Assembly: GCA_050184225.1 (NCBI GenBank)
Contig: JBFXAN010000032.1
Location: forward strand, 1 to 50,500
Reading direction: 5' to 3'
Source of the DNA: JBFXAN01 sp050184225
Lineage (GTDB): Bacteria > Chloroflexota > Dehalococcoidia > CAUJGQ01
DNA length: 50,500 nucleotides
The notes under the pieces were generated by a model, which saw only the letters and a list, made by a program, of their open reading frames with translations, did not search any database and was not told where the DNA came from. Position numbers and translations under genes: made by a program. Positions 41,859-50,490 of the stretch are shown piece by piece. Positions within the stretch are counted from its first letter, which is position 1. The number at the start of each line of letters is the position of its first letter.

Positions 41859-43066
41859 TAGATGACCCCTCGATCGCGTAGGATGGTCAGGTCCTCGCGG
41901 CTATAGCCTAGGCGGTCGCAAAGTATCGTCTCATTGTGTTCGCCCAGCAGCGGTGCACGGCCGGTTTGCCAAGGCGTGCGACTCATCTGTACCGGTGCCC
42001 CAGGTTGCGTGAGCGTGCCCGCGACTGGATGCGTTATCTCCGTCCAGAAGCCCCGTTCATGGTGAGCGGGATCGGCCATGACCTCTGCCGGTGTTAGCAC
42101 CTCTGTAAACGGCAAGCGCAACTCCTGAGCGCGACGCACGGCCTCGAACTTGTCGTGTTGGTTGAGCCACGGCTGCATCAGCTCATCGATCTGATCGGCA
42201 TGACCATAAGGCGTGGCCATTACCTCCGGATCGGCGAGGTCTGGCTCCTCCATCAGCGTTGCCATCAAGTCAGGGTGCCGAGGGTTCATGTGGGCGTGGA
42301 CATAGCCGTCCTTACAAGGGCGAATCGTCGACGGATAAGGTCCCGTCGGTGGGAAATTCATCACGCGCGTTCCCGTTCGCCGAAAGCGATCACCACGAAA
42401 GAAGTAGGACTGCGGCATACCGCCGAGTAGAAATGAACCAGCCTCGCAGATCGAAACGTCGACATGCTGGCCAAGTCCGGTCAACTCCCGAGCGAAAAGG
42501 GCGACCATCGATGCTGTCGCCGCTTGTTGACCACCTTGGAGCTCAGTCTGGTCACTATAGGCCTTCAGAGGTGGACGATCCGGGTCGCCGCTCATAAGGA
42601 TGTATCCACTAAGAGCGTAAGTGACGATTTCGGTCGAATGGTATTGGCTGTACGGACCGTCCTGACCAAACGGTGTGATAGAAACGACAATTATGCCCGG
42701 ATTGACTGCGGCGAGATCGTCGTATCCTAGGCCAAGCGACGCAAGGTATCCTGGTGCAGCCGACTCGACCAGAACGTCCGTATCGCACGCGAGACGCTGG
42801 ATGGTCTCACAACCGGCTGCAGTCGTCACATCCAACGTTATGCCAAGCTTGCCGGCATTGAGATGCAGAAATGCACCACTCTTTTCTGGATGCGGTTCAT
42901 CGCCGGGAAAGGGGCCACGTCGACGCGTAGGGTCACCGCCGGGCGGTTCCACTTTGATTACCTCGGCGCCGAGGCCCGCCAGCAGCTTGGTGCAATAGGG
43001 TCCTGCAACACCGACCGAGATATCGAGTACACGAAGGTCTGCAAGTGCTCCGTTCGCCACAGTCAA
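41858..43066 (-). CDS. Family III CoA-transferase homologue with Asp-to-Glu change (pair 1, first subunit)
   Basis: CaiB/BaiF-type protein, 402 residues. LRVLDISVGVAGPYCTKLLAGLGAEVIKVEPP, NAGKLGITLDV and ELTGLGQHVDVSICEA identify the family. At the catalytic Asp position (21 residues before TGLG) it has Glu175 (SDQTELQGG), so ordinary anhydride chemistry is doubtful. It begins 38 bases after dppC and is coupled to the Asp-bearing gene downstream by a one-base stop/start overlap. The pairing of an Asp-lacking with an Asp-bearing paralogue repeats in the next two genes. Confidence 0.88.
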   Translation of the reverse strand: MTVANGALADLRVLDISVGVAGPYCTKLLAGLGAEVIKVEPPGGDPTRRRGPFPGDEPHPEKSGAFLHLNAGKLGITLDVTTAAGCETIQRLACDTDVLVESAAPGYLASLGLGYDDLAAVNPGIIVVSITPFGQDGPYSQYHSTEIVTYALSGYILMSGDPDRPPLKAYSDQTELQGGQQAATASMVALFARELTGLGQHVDVSICEAGSFLLGGMPQSYFFRGDRFRRTGTRVMNFPPTGPYPSTIRPCKDGYVHAHMNPRHPDLMATLMEEPDLADPEVMATPYGHADQIDELMQPWLNQHDKFEAVRRAQELRLPFTEVLTPAEVMADPAHHERGFWTEITHPVAGTLTQPGAPVQMSRTPWQTGRAPLLGEHNETILCDRLGYSREDLTILRDRGVI

Positions 43067-43104
43067 GGCATCTAACTCCGTTCTTCAAACTCAAGCGCGA
43101 GCAA

Positions 43105-44040
43105 TCAACGTCCGCGCAGCGTTGGGTCGAGCCGATCTCGGACAACATCACCAAGAAGATTGAGAGTTATAACCGTTAAAGACAAGACAATACCAGGTCC
43201 AATTACTAGACTTGGCAATGTCTCCAAATATGCCCTTCCTTCATTTATCATAGCGCCTAGTGAGGGGCTAGGCGGTGGCACTCCCATACCAAGAAAGCTC
43301 AGGGATGCTTCTGCTACGATCACGGATGCAAAGTTGGCTGTCGTGACTACCAACACTGGTCCGAGTGTCTGAGGCCAGATGTGGCGCATAATTATACGGG
43401 GTGTCGAGCAGCCGATGGCGCTTGCTGCTTCAATAAATGGACGCGAACGCACACTAACCGCAACCGAACGCACAATTCGAGAGAGGGATGTCCACATCAC
43501 GAAAGAAATGCCGATCACGACGTTACGCGGACTCGGTCCAAGCATTGACACAATGACAATCATGAGCAGGAGAAACGGGAACGCCATCACGACGTCTACA
43601 ACACGCTGGCCGAAGGCGTCAATGCGCCCGCCGAGCGTTCCGCATATCAACCCGACCATGACGCCGACGAATGCAGAGAGAGTTGTGGCGACGAGTGCGA
43701 TGGAGAGCGATGTACGCAGGCCATAGACTGTTCGTGTGAACACATCGCGCCCGAGCGTGTCTGTACCGAAGAAGTGGTGCCCCGACGGTTCGCGCAGACG
43801 GAGGAGGGGTTGAACGTCGTTGGGATCGCGACTGAGTAGCAATGGCCCGACAAATCCGAGTGCGATGACACCGAAGAACAGGGCGATTGGAATGATCTCA
43901 GTCACGCGCAGCCGCGAGACTAGACGAATGCCCGATCGTCGGCCAGACACAACCACCGGCATCTTCACGGCAGAATCGTTTGCAACCACCCTCTTGCTCC
44001 TAGATCTCCAGGCGCGATAACGCCATGTCCGAACGATCAC
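43105..44040 (-). CDS. ABC transporter permease, DppC type
   Basis: Inner-membrane permease of a peptide/nickel-type importer, 311 residues. After a basic cytoplasmic N-terminus it has six hydrophobic segments. HHFFGTDTLGRDVFTRTVYGLRTSL is the classic DppC/OppC N-terminal block, and EAASAIGCSTPRIIMRHIWPQ is the EAA loop that contacts the ATPase; ILxEASLSFLGMGVPPPSPSLGAMI ends the core. It starts 2 bases after dppB, so the two are one translational unit. No ATPase subunit genes follow, so ATPases must come from elsewhere or were lost. Third positions are markedly AT-rich compared with the first 35 kb. Confidence 0.92.
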   Translation of the reverse strand: MIVRTWRYRAWRSRSKRVVANDSAVKMPVVVSGRRSGIRLVSRLRVTEIIPIALFFGVIALGFVGPLLLSRDPNDVQPLLRLREPSGHHFFGTDTLGRDVFTRTVYGLRTSLSIALVATTLSAFVGVMVGLICGTLGGRIDAFGQRVVDVVMAFPFLLLMIVIVSMLGPSPRNVVIGISFVMWTSLSRIVRSVAVSVRSRPFIEAASAIGCSTPRIIMRHIWPQTLGPVLVVTTANFASVIVAEASLSFLGMGVPPPSPSLGAMINEGRAYLETLPSLVIGPGIVLSLTVITLNLLGDVVRDRLDPTLRGR

Positions 44041-44042
44041 GC

Positions 44043-44996
44043 TTATGCAAGGCGAACCCTCGGATCGATTACCATGTAAAGAAGGTCAATAGCAAGGTTG
44101 ATTATTGCGATTGTCAGTGCTGACAAGAATACCATTGCCTGAACAGTTGGATAATCTCTTTGGCGGATCGCTTGTAATAGCAGTGTTCCTAGTCCAGGTA
44201 TATTGAACACTTGTTCGATGATTGCTGTTCCGGAGAGCAAGGCACCCATTTGCACTCCGATAATGGTTATGACGGGTAGTAGTGCGTTCGGTAGTGTATG
44301 CATGGCAGTGGTACGCCATCGACTTAACCCTTTTGCTTTGGCTGTACGAACATAATCTTGGCGGATTACGTCCAGTACTGAGTTGCGTGTCATACGTGTC
44401 GTAATTGCCATTAGCTGAATACCGAGGATCACCGCTGGCAAGATCAACTGCTTCAAGTTGGCACCCGGATCTTCCCAGATGGGCACATAGACGAAGGACG
44501 GAGTCCAATTGAACCACTTCAGTAGGACCAATATCGCGAGCGTTGCCAGCCAGAAGCTTGGCATCAGCATGAGTACGGCGATCAATCGAATGGAGAAATC
44601 GATCACTGATCCACGCGTATATGCCGCGATCGAGCCGAGCCCAACAGAAAGTAGGATTGACATGCTAAGTGCCAAGATCGACAACTCGATCGTCACCGGT
44701 GCACGATCTTTGATCGCGCCAAGGACGCTACGACCTGTGAAGAGTGAGGTGCCGAAATCGCCTCGCGCCATATCCGCGACCCACGTCAAGTACTGCTTCC
44801 AGTACGGGTCACTAAGACCCAGTTGATCCCGTAGTTCTTGGGCGCGTTCCTCGGAATATGTGCCGGCATCGCCGAGGATAAGGTCGACCACGTCGCCGGG
44901 CGCAATGCGCAGGAAGAAGAAGACGACGAGTGACGCACCAATGATCACCGGAACCATGAGCAGCAGGCGCCGAAGTATGTACTGCGAAGTGGTCAT
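44043..44996 (-). CDS. ABC transporter permease, DppB type
   Basis: Partner permease to the DppC-type gene, 317 residues, six hydrophobic segments. The N-terminus YILRRLLLMVPVIIGASLVVFFFLRIAPGD is the standard DppB start. The ~90-residue loop DQLGLSDPYWKQYLTWVADMARGDFGTSLFTGRSV and the EAA-type block (DYVRTAKAKGLSRWRTTAMHTLPNALLPV) are also canonical. The ATG at 44996 is chosen because GAGG sits 7 bases upstream; an ATG at 45002 is too close to it. The 60 bases 44101-44160 have only 23 G or C. It is 87 bases downstream of the binding-protein gene, with which it must work. Confidence 0.92.
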   Translation of the reverse strand: MTTSQYILRRLLLMVPVIIGASLVVFFFLRIAPGDVVDLILGDAGTYSEERAQELRDQLGLSDPYWKQYLTWVADMARGDFGTSLFTGRSVLGAIKDRAPVTIELSILALSMSILLSVGLGSIAAYTRGSVIDFSIRLIAVLMLMPSFWLATLAILVLLKWFNWTPSFVYVPIWEDPGANLKQLILPAVILGIQLMAITTRMTRNSVLDVIRQDYVRTAKAKGLSRWRTTAMHTLPNALLPVITIIGVQMGALLSGTAIIEQVFNIPGLGTLLLQAIRQRDYPTVQAMVFLSALTIAIINLAIDLLYMVIDPRVRLA

Positions 44997-45083
44997 GACC
45001 ATGCCTCGAGGTATCCGCACGCTTCCGGACACAGCCCACACCCTGTTGAACCATGCCCGGAAGTCGACTGGATTGAGCGAGCG

Positions 45084-46814
45084 TCAATCAGCACGCCAGG
45101 CGTCATCTAACTTTTTGCCGTCGTACCGTGCCGTACCCCAGTGATCGTAGACATTCCGTACCCACGGCTGCTTCGGCACGGTGGACTCACCGGTCGCGTT
45201 TTGAACGAAGTAGAGCCCAGTGTGCGAGTTTAGGATTATCTCTTGCACATCGTGCACCGCTTTCTTGCGCTCCTCCTCGTTAAATATTCCGCTCTGCTTG
45301 TCGAGCATGCTATTGATTTGTTCGTCATTCACAGAACCGTAGTTTCGGCCGCCACTCTTCGCGAAGAAGTTCTTTAGTCCGTCTGGATCTGGGGGTGGAA
45401 AGCTTGAAGAGAATGCGAGAATCTGAAACTCGTGTCGATTGGCACGTTGCTGTTGCGTCACATATTCGATTACGTCGACGTTACCTTTCAGACCAATGAG
45501 ATTCATTTGCCTGGCAAGATAGACGCCATAGTCATCCGTTTTGCTGCCGAGAACTCGTCCCTGCCCGCCGAGGATTGTGATTTCCTGGCCGGTCGCTCCT
45601 GCTGCCTCGATCAACTTCTTCGCTTCAGCAATCTCCTTTTCCTTGTTCGCCTTGCCGATGGCATAGCCTGGAATCTTCGCAGCGCGGTCCTGCGGCAGCG
45701 CCCACGACGTCGTACCCATCGGTACCGGTAGCAGCATTTCGCCATCGGTCTCGCTGATGGCGTAGAGCTCTTCCAGGCTGAGCACCATTTGAAGGGCCTG
45801 CCGCACGCGCGGATCGTTCATTGGCGGCGTGCTGTAGTGGAACCAGAACTGGGGTCCCCCGACTGAGCTCTTCACCTGATCAAACTGCACGCCAGGGACA
45901 TCCTGTTTGGTCACGGTCCGCGCCTGTGGGCTGAAGCCATTGAAGTCAGCGTCGATCTGCCCGCTCCGGAAGGCGGTCACCCGTGCGTCTGGATCCGGCA
46001 TCGAAAGCACCTCGATCTTGTCGAGGTAGGGCATGCCCTGCGCATAGTAGTCTGGGTTGCGGACCAGGGTCGCGCCGCGGTCAACCTGGAACGACTCAAG
46101 CTTGAAGGGACCGCTGCCGATGGCGTCCTTCCCATCCTTCAGTTCAGGCAAAGCCGTCTTCGATTCCGGCATGATGCAGTTCCAGCCGTGCGCCAGGAAG
46201 AGCTCAAGCGACGCCTGTGGCGTGGCCGTCGTGATCTGGACCGTCTTGTCATCTACAACCTGGAAGTTCTGCACGGAGTCAAAGAGCGTCGAACGCGGTG
46301 CCGCCTTGAGCTTCTTGTCGTCGTTCTTGATTCGGTGGAGACTGGCGGCTACGTCTTTGGCCGTGAGGATCGATCCATCGTGGAATTTCACTCCATCACG
46401 AATCGAAAGGACCAGTGTCGTCGGATCGGGTCGCTCCCAGCGTTCGGCGAGATCCGGGAGCACTGCTTCACCGTTCCTCTCAGGGTCAACCTTAAGGACT
46501 TGGCTAAAGATTGGGATCACGACCCATGCGGTGTTTCCACTGGGTGAAATGTGTGGATCCAGGTTTTCAGCGACGCCGGGCGTGGGATAACGCAGTGTCC
46601 CTCCACGCTTGGGCTGACCTTGGTCCGCGGCAGCGGTGGCACCGGTCGTGCTGCCGCCAGCGGTGCTGGCGCTGCTGTCCTCTTCACTACCACCGCAGGC
46701 GACCACCGCAAGGCCGGCGAGACCGGCGCCACCGAGCGCCGCACCGCGGAGCAACCGTCGCCGTCCCCCACGCCACCCCGCTGTCGTTTGTGTGCGCTGC
46801 CTCCTGAGCATCAT
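45084..46814 (-). CDS. ABC transporter substrate-binding lipoprotein (SBP_bac_5)
   Basis: Family 5 solute-binding protein, 576 residues, for the DppBC-type permeases downstream. The signal has a twin-arginine stretch (GGRRRLLRGAALGG) and lipobox VVAC with Cys40, so it is a Tat-exported lipoprotein. The mature part shows NLDPHISPSGNT, FHDGSILTAKDVAASLHR and MNDPRVRQALQMVLSLEEL. A Ser/Thr/Gly spacer follows the Cys. The ATG at 46814 is chosen over a far upstream codon (47108) that would read through the neighbouring gene; GAGGGGG lies upstream. The ligand is unknown; by context it may be the substrate activated by the CoA-transferases. Confidence 0.92.
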   Translation of the reverse strand: MMLRRQRTQTTAGWRGGRRRLLRGAALGGAGLAGLAVVACGGSEEDSSASTAGGSTTGATAAADQGQPKRGGTLRYPTPGVAENLDPHISPSGNTAWVVIPIFSQVLKVDPERNGEAVLPDLAERWERPDPTTLVLSIRDGVKFHDGSILTAKDVAASLHRIKNDDKKLKAAPRSTLFDSVQNFQVVDDKTVQITTATPQASLELFLAHGWNCIMPESKTALPELKDGKDAIGSGPFKLESFQVDRGATLVRNPDYYAQGMPYLDKIEVLSMPDPDARVTAFRSGQIDADFNGFSPQARTVTKQDVPGVQFDQVKSSVGGPQFWFHYSTPPMNDPRVRQALQMVLSLEELYAISETDGEMLLPVPMGTTSWALPQDRAAKIPGYAIGKANKEKEIAEAKKLIEAAGATGQEITILGGQGRVLGSKTDDYGVYLARQMNLIGLKGNVDVIEYVTQQQRANRHEFQILAFSSSFPPPDPDGLKNFFAKSGGRNYGSVNDEQINSMLDKQSGIFNEEERKKAVHDVQEIILNSHTGLYFVQNATGESTVPKQPWVRNVYDHWGTARYDGKKLDDAWRAD

Positions 46815-46902
46815 TGGTTCCCCCTCACCCCGATGAACCTCCGCCGATCTGGGAGCTTCGGGCAGGCCGCGGCGGCCCCGACCTGCCCGGGAAGTGACCT
46901 TG

Positions 46903-48105
46903 TCAGTCCGCCGCGACGCTTGCGAGCGGCCACTCTTTCGGAAGCGGCACTTTGTAGAGCGCTGCGGCGTTTTCGAAGAGCACCTTGCGCCGCATCCACT
47001 CTGGCTGCTCGCCAAAACAGGTGGCGATGTGTTCACGGACGGTGGTCGCAGGGTACAAACTTGTCGGATGCGGGAAGTCGGTCTCGAAGAGCACGTGGTC
47101 GACACCAATCACATCCAACAGTCGTGATGGTGCGATCTGCTCGAACCAGAAGCAGGTATACACTTGGCGTCGGAAGTACTCGCTCGGAAGCAGATCGTCC
47201 GGTCGCTCCTTGTTGACCGCGTTCTCACGCCACTGATGGTCCATGGCCTCCAGTAGGAATGGCACCCAACCAATTCCACTCTCCACCGAGACAATTTTCA
47301 GATTCGGATAGCGCCGGAGGATCCCGCTGTAACAGACATCGGCCACGACATCGGCATTGCTCAGGAACATCTTGACCGTTCCAAGCGCAAAGTTGGCCTG
47401 GCGTCCCAGCCGTGGGCGGGGTCGGGTATCCTCACCGATTGCAGCACTGCCGATGTGGAAATTGACCGGCATCTCCAGATCCTGTGCTGCAGCCCAAAGG
47501 TTGTCCCAATGCTCGTCCGACAAGGCCGGGAAATTGTAAACGCTTGGGTCGCTGCAAAAGAGCATCCCCGCGAAGTCCATTTTCCGGGTACGTTCCATCT
47601 CAGCGATGCAGGCGTCAGGATCCCAGAATGGCATCGCCGCGATACGCACAAAGCGATCCTTATAAGGGGCCGTCCATTCGGCAAGGAAGTCATTGTAGGC
47701 TTGCACGCAGGCCAGCATTAGCTCGGGGTCCTTCATCATCAAGAAACGCTGGCTGCCGAATCCGCCGACATTCGGGTAAATGACCTGCGCCCAGATCCCT
47801 TCTTCATCCATCAGCTTCACTCGCTCATGAATGTCGTAGGAGCCAGGGTGCGCTTCCTCATAGTTTGGCGGAGCGGATGGGGGTGGATACTTCCAGCCAG
47901 CCATGACACCCGCTGGCGCCACGCTGATTCGCTCGCCGGCGATGAACCAGCCCAACCGCGTTCTCCCACTTGGGCTCTGGTATGGCTTGACGTGGGGCAC
48001 TAGATCACCCCATTTGTTCGACACGCGAGAGGTCCACAAGTCCGGCGGTTCTCCAACATGCGTGTCGGAATCAATCACCGGGTACGTCCCGGTCGTGGTT
48101 GTCAT
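46903..48105 (-). CDS. Amidohydrolase 2 family protein (ACMSD-like decarboxylase/hydrolase)
   Basis: Metal-dependent TIM-barrel enzyme of the amidohydrolase 2 family, 400 residues. Relatives include ACMSD-type decarboxylases and C-C or ring hydrolases. Motifs: PVIDSDTHVGEP (metal site, His16, with Asp where the first His of HxH usually is), His in MPVNFHIGSA, and Asp in LFETDFPHPTSLYP. The MDEEGIWAQVIYPN helix is common in this branch. The ATG at 48105 follows AAAGGAG at a 9-base gap; a GTG at 48111 is rejected. It is the first gene of the minus-strand catabolic run. A decarboxylation or hydrolysis step before or after CoA activation is possible, but I cannot name the substrate. Confidence 0.85.
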   Translation of the reverse strand: MTTTTGTYPVIDSDTHVGEPPDLWTSRVSNKWGDLVPHVKPYQSPSGRTRLGWFIAGERISVAPAGVMAGWKYPPPSAPPNYEEAHPGSYDIHERVKLMDEEGIWAQVIYPNVGGFGSQRFLMMKDPELMLACVQAYNDFLAEWTAPYKDRFVRIAAMPFWDPDACIAEMERTRKMDFAGMLFCSDPSVYNFPALSDEHWDNLWAAAQDLEMPVNFHIGSAAIGEDTRPRPRLGRQANFALGTVKMFLSNADVVADVCYSGILRRYPNLKIVSVESGIGWVPFLLEAMDHQWRENAVNKERPDDLLPSEYFRRQVYTCFWFEQIAPSRLLDVIGVDHVLFETDFPHPTSLYPATTVREHIATCFGEQPEWMRRKVLFENAAALYKVPLPKEWPLASVAAD

Positions 48106-48674
48106 ATGCACGAACTCCTTTAGTCTTGGTTCAGCTTCCGCTGGCTAGTCTTCTATCCAACAACCCGTCGGCGGACGGGGTAGTACCTCAGGGTTCGCAT
48201 ATCGAGCATTCCGACTGCTCGCACCAGCCGGTGCCAACGAACGCAGTCGTGAGCGTCGGTGTAGATCCACCTCCTCGGCTGCGTGGTCGACGGATGCGCG
48301 CAACGACCTGGTGGCCGCAATCCATACAACACCTCCATTTCAGACGCAACGGCTTCTTCAGCAGCTCTCGCAAGTTGACAGCGACTTCCGTCAGCCTTCA
48401 CGAATGCACCGCTCTGGGCATTGTTCCGCTGTGGCTATCCATTACCATCAAGTCCAGACATCGATGACGTGGTTGTGCTCACCAAGTTGTGGCGCACGGT
48501 TCACTGAGTCATGTGAGCCGAACGCAGGTGCCGGCAACGTCCTTACGCGCTTGTGCTCATTCGATGGTGCCAGTTTCGTATCCTTCCCCTACCTCTGACA
48601 CTCCGCGGTTCGCATGCGATCTGCTTTCACCTACACATCGATGCGAGCGCTGATGTGCGGCGTTGAGGTCTCTT
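48106..48674. other. 569-bp interval without a recognisable gene
   Basis: It must hold the promoter of the minus-strand run starting at 48105, but no convincing -35/-10 pair was found. CCCGTC (48164-48169) and GACGGG (48174-48179) form a 6-bp hairpin in the leader. Short open frames on both strands show no family features; they may be remains of decayed genes. Confidence 0.5.
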
Positions 48675-49151
48675 TCACGGCTCGTTGGGATATACCTGGT
48701 GCCGGTAGGTGTGGGCGCTTGTGGGTAGTGGATAATCTATCGCTGGCATCGATGCTCTCGTGCTCTTCCATGCACAAACAAGTGCATCATCTTGGGCATA
48801 ATTGAATGGATCGCCAAGCTGCAGTTCCTCTTCACCGTTGCGCGCCGGCCGGTGATCCATCAGCCAGTCAACAACTCGCTTGACCGCATCGTCCGCCGGC
48901 ACGACATCTCGGTAACCGAGTTCGTCCTGAATCTTATGCGTGTCCCGAACATGGTGGTCGCGCTGGTTCCGCCAAAGCACGTGACACGGCGCTGCCAAAT
49001 CCCAGGACATATCCACAGATTGATCGAATTCCACTTCGTGGAAGCCACTGTGCATGATGGTGACTTCATAGCCACGATCTAACACCCCATTGACAACAAT
49101 GGGTCCCGTTGGTCCCGTGCCATCGATGATCAAGGCCGTCTTCGAAGACAC
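48675..49151 (-). pseudogene. NAD-dependent epimerase/dehydratase with large internal deletion
   Basis: A 158-codon frame that joins both ends of a ~330-residue SDR-type epimerase. The N-terminus keeps the Rossmann start KTALIIDGTGPTGPIVVNGVLDRGYEVTI (first Gly of GGTGPTG changed to Asp), and the C-terminus keeps DTHKIQDELGYRDVVPADDAV. Between them (about residue 45) some 170-200 residues, including the catalytic Tyr-x3-Lys, are missing. The frame is open, but the product cannot be a working reductase. The apparent start is GTG without a good ribosome-binding site. Confidence 0.72.
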
Positions 49152-49413
49152 CTATCTACCGACTCTCATCCTGGCTGTCGCCGAGCGGGTGAAGCTGCGC
49201 TCGATTGGTAAGGCCCGAAGCCCAAGAATTCGGAACATCGTTCCGACTTTGGGCGATACTACACACCGACTGACGCCATGTCAAGTGGCTATGTCTGACC
49301 GTTGGCAAAATCGCACCGATCGCGCGGGACGTCGTTGGATGCTGAGCGCGGGTGCAAGTTCGGCGCTCTCGGAGGCGACCACCGCCGGTGGACAGGCGGG
49401 CTGTATTGCGCTC

Positions 49414-49713
49414 ATGCTCAGGCGGAAGTGTGCAGTGCGGATGGTCCAGGAGCACCACGGGGAGTATCCGCCCGAATGGGCGGCGATTACGTCGATCGTC
49501 GACAAGCTGGGAGTGGGCACGGAGGCGTTGTGGTTGTGGCTGCGGCGGATCGAGGTTGACCAGTGCCAGCGTCCCGGCGTGACCACGGCGGAGCGAGAGC
49601 GGATTCGCGAGTTGGAGCAGGAGAACCGGGCGCGGCGCCGGGCCAACGAAATCCTGAAGGCGGCGTCGGCTTTCTTCGCGCGGGAGCTCGACCCGCGCTT
49701 GCCGACGCGGTGA
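49414..49713 (+). pseudogene. IS3-family orfA remnant
   Basis: The C-terminal two thirds of an IS3-family OrfA: RMVQEHHGEYPPEWAAITSI, DKLGVGTEALWLWLRR, then the leucine-zipper-like ERIRELEQENRARRRANEILKAASAFFA. The N-terminal helix-turn-helix start (normally RYPAELRERAVRMV) is degraded to RRKCAVRMV, and upstream in-frame sequence is not transposase. No left terminal inverted repeat was identified. Confidence 0.78.
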
Positions 49714-50490
49714 GGTTCATCCAGGCACACCGAGTGCACTGGGGCGTCGAGCCGATCTGCCAGGTATACGGGGCCGACAAGGTGTGGGCGCAAAGATCTG
49801 GGCGCAGTTGAACCGGGAGGGGATCCGCGTGGCCCGCTGCACGGTCGAGCGCCTGATGTGGAAGCTGAGCTTGCGGGCGTGGTTCGTGGCCGGCGCAGCG
49901 TCCGCACCACGCGCCCCGACGCGGCGAGCGACCGCCCCGCCGGCCTAGTGGTGCGGCAGTTCCGAGATCCGAGCCCGCACCGGCTGTGGGTGGCGGACCT
50001 GACCCACGTGAAGACGCCCAGCGGCTGGATGTACGTGCCGTTCCTCGTGGATGTGTTCTCGCGCTTTGTCGTTGGCTGGCACGTGTCCCGCTCGCCGCCG
50101 CCGGGCCTGGCGCTCGACACCCTGGAGATGGTGCGCTGGGTGCGGGATGCTCGGGCTCATCCATCACAGCGACCGGGGCGTGCAGTACCTCACCGTCCGC
50201 TACCGCGAGCGCCTCGCCGACGCGAGGGTCGCGGCTTCCGTCGGGTGGCGGGGCGACTCGTGCGACAATGCCCTCGCCGAATCGTTCCATGGCCTCTCCA
50301 TGGCCGAGTTGATCCGCCACGAGCGGCCGTGACAGGGCTGAATGACGTGGAGTTCGCCACCCTGGCGTATGTCGACTGGTTCAACCACCGCCGGCTCGAC
50401 GAGGGAACGCGGCCGGGGGAACCATGCCGCGGTCCCACGTCGAGCCGGCGGTGGCTTCCCAAAAGCCCGGGCCTCTATCAAATCCGGGGC
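49708..50490 (+). pseudogene. IS3-family orfB transposase, multiply frameshifted
   Basis: The DDE transposase half of the same element, broken into at least four frames. RFIQAHRVHWGVEPICQ runs straight into VYGADKVWAQ with the usual intervening ~35 residues deleted; an imperfect 14-base tandem duplication (AAGGTGTGGGCGCA / AAGATCTGGGCGCA, about 49779-49806) shifts the frame; LNREGIRVARCTVERLMWKL follows. A third frame has HRLWVADLTHVKTPSGW (first Asp) and a fourth HHSDRGVQYL and DNALAESFHG (second Asp and Glu), ending at TGA 50330-50332 where Trp is expected. GLNDVEFATLAYVDWFNHRRL follows in another frame. Right end of the element is at or beyond the window edge. Confidence 0.82.
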
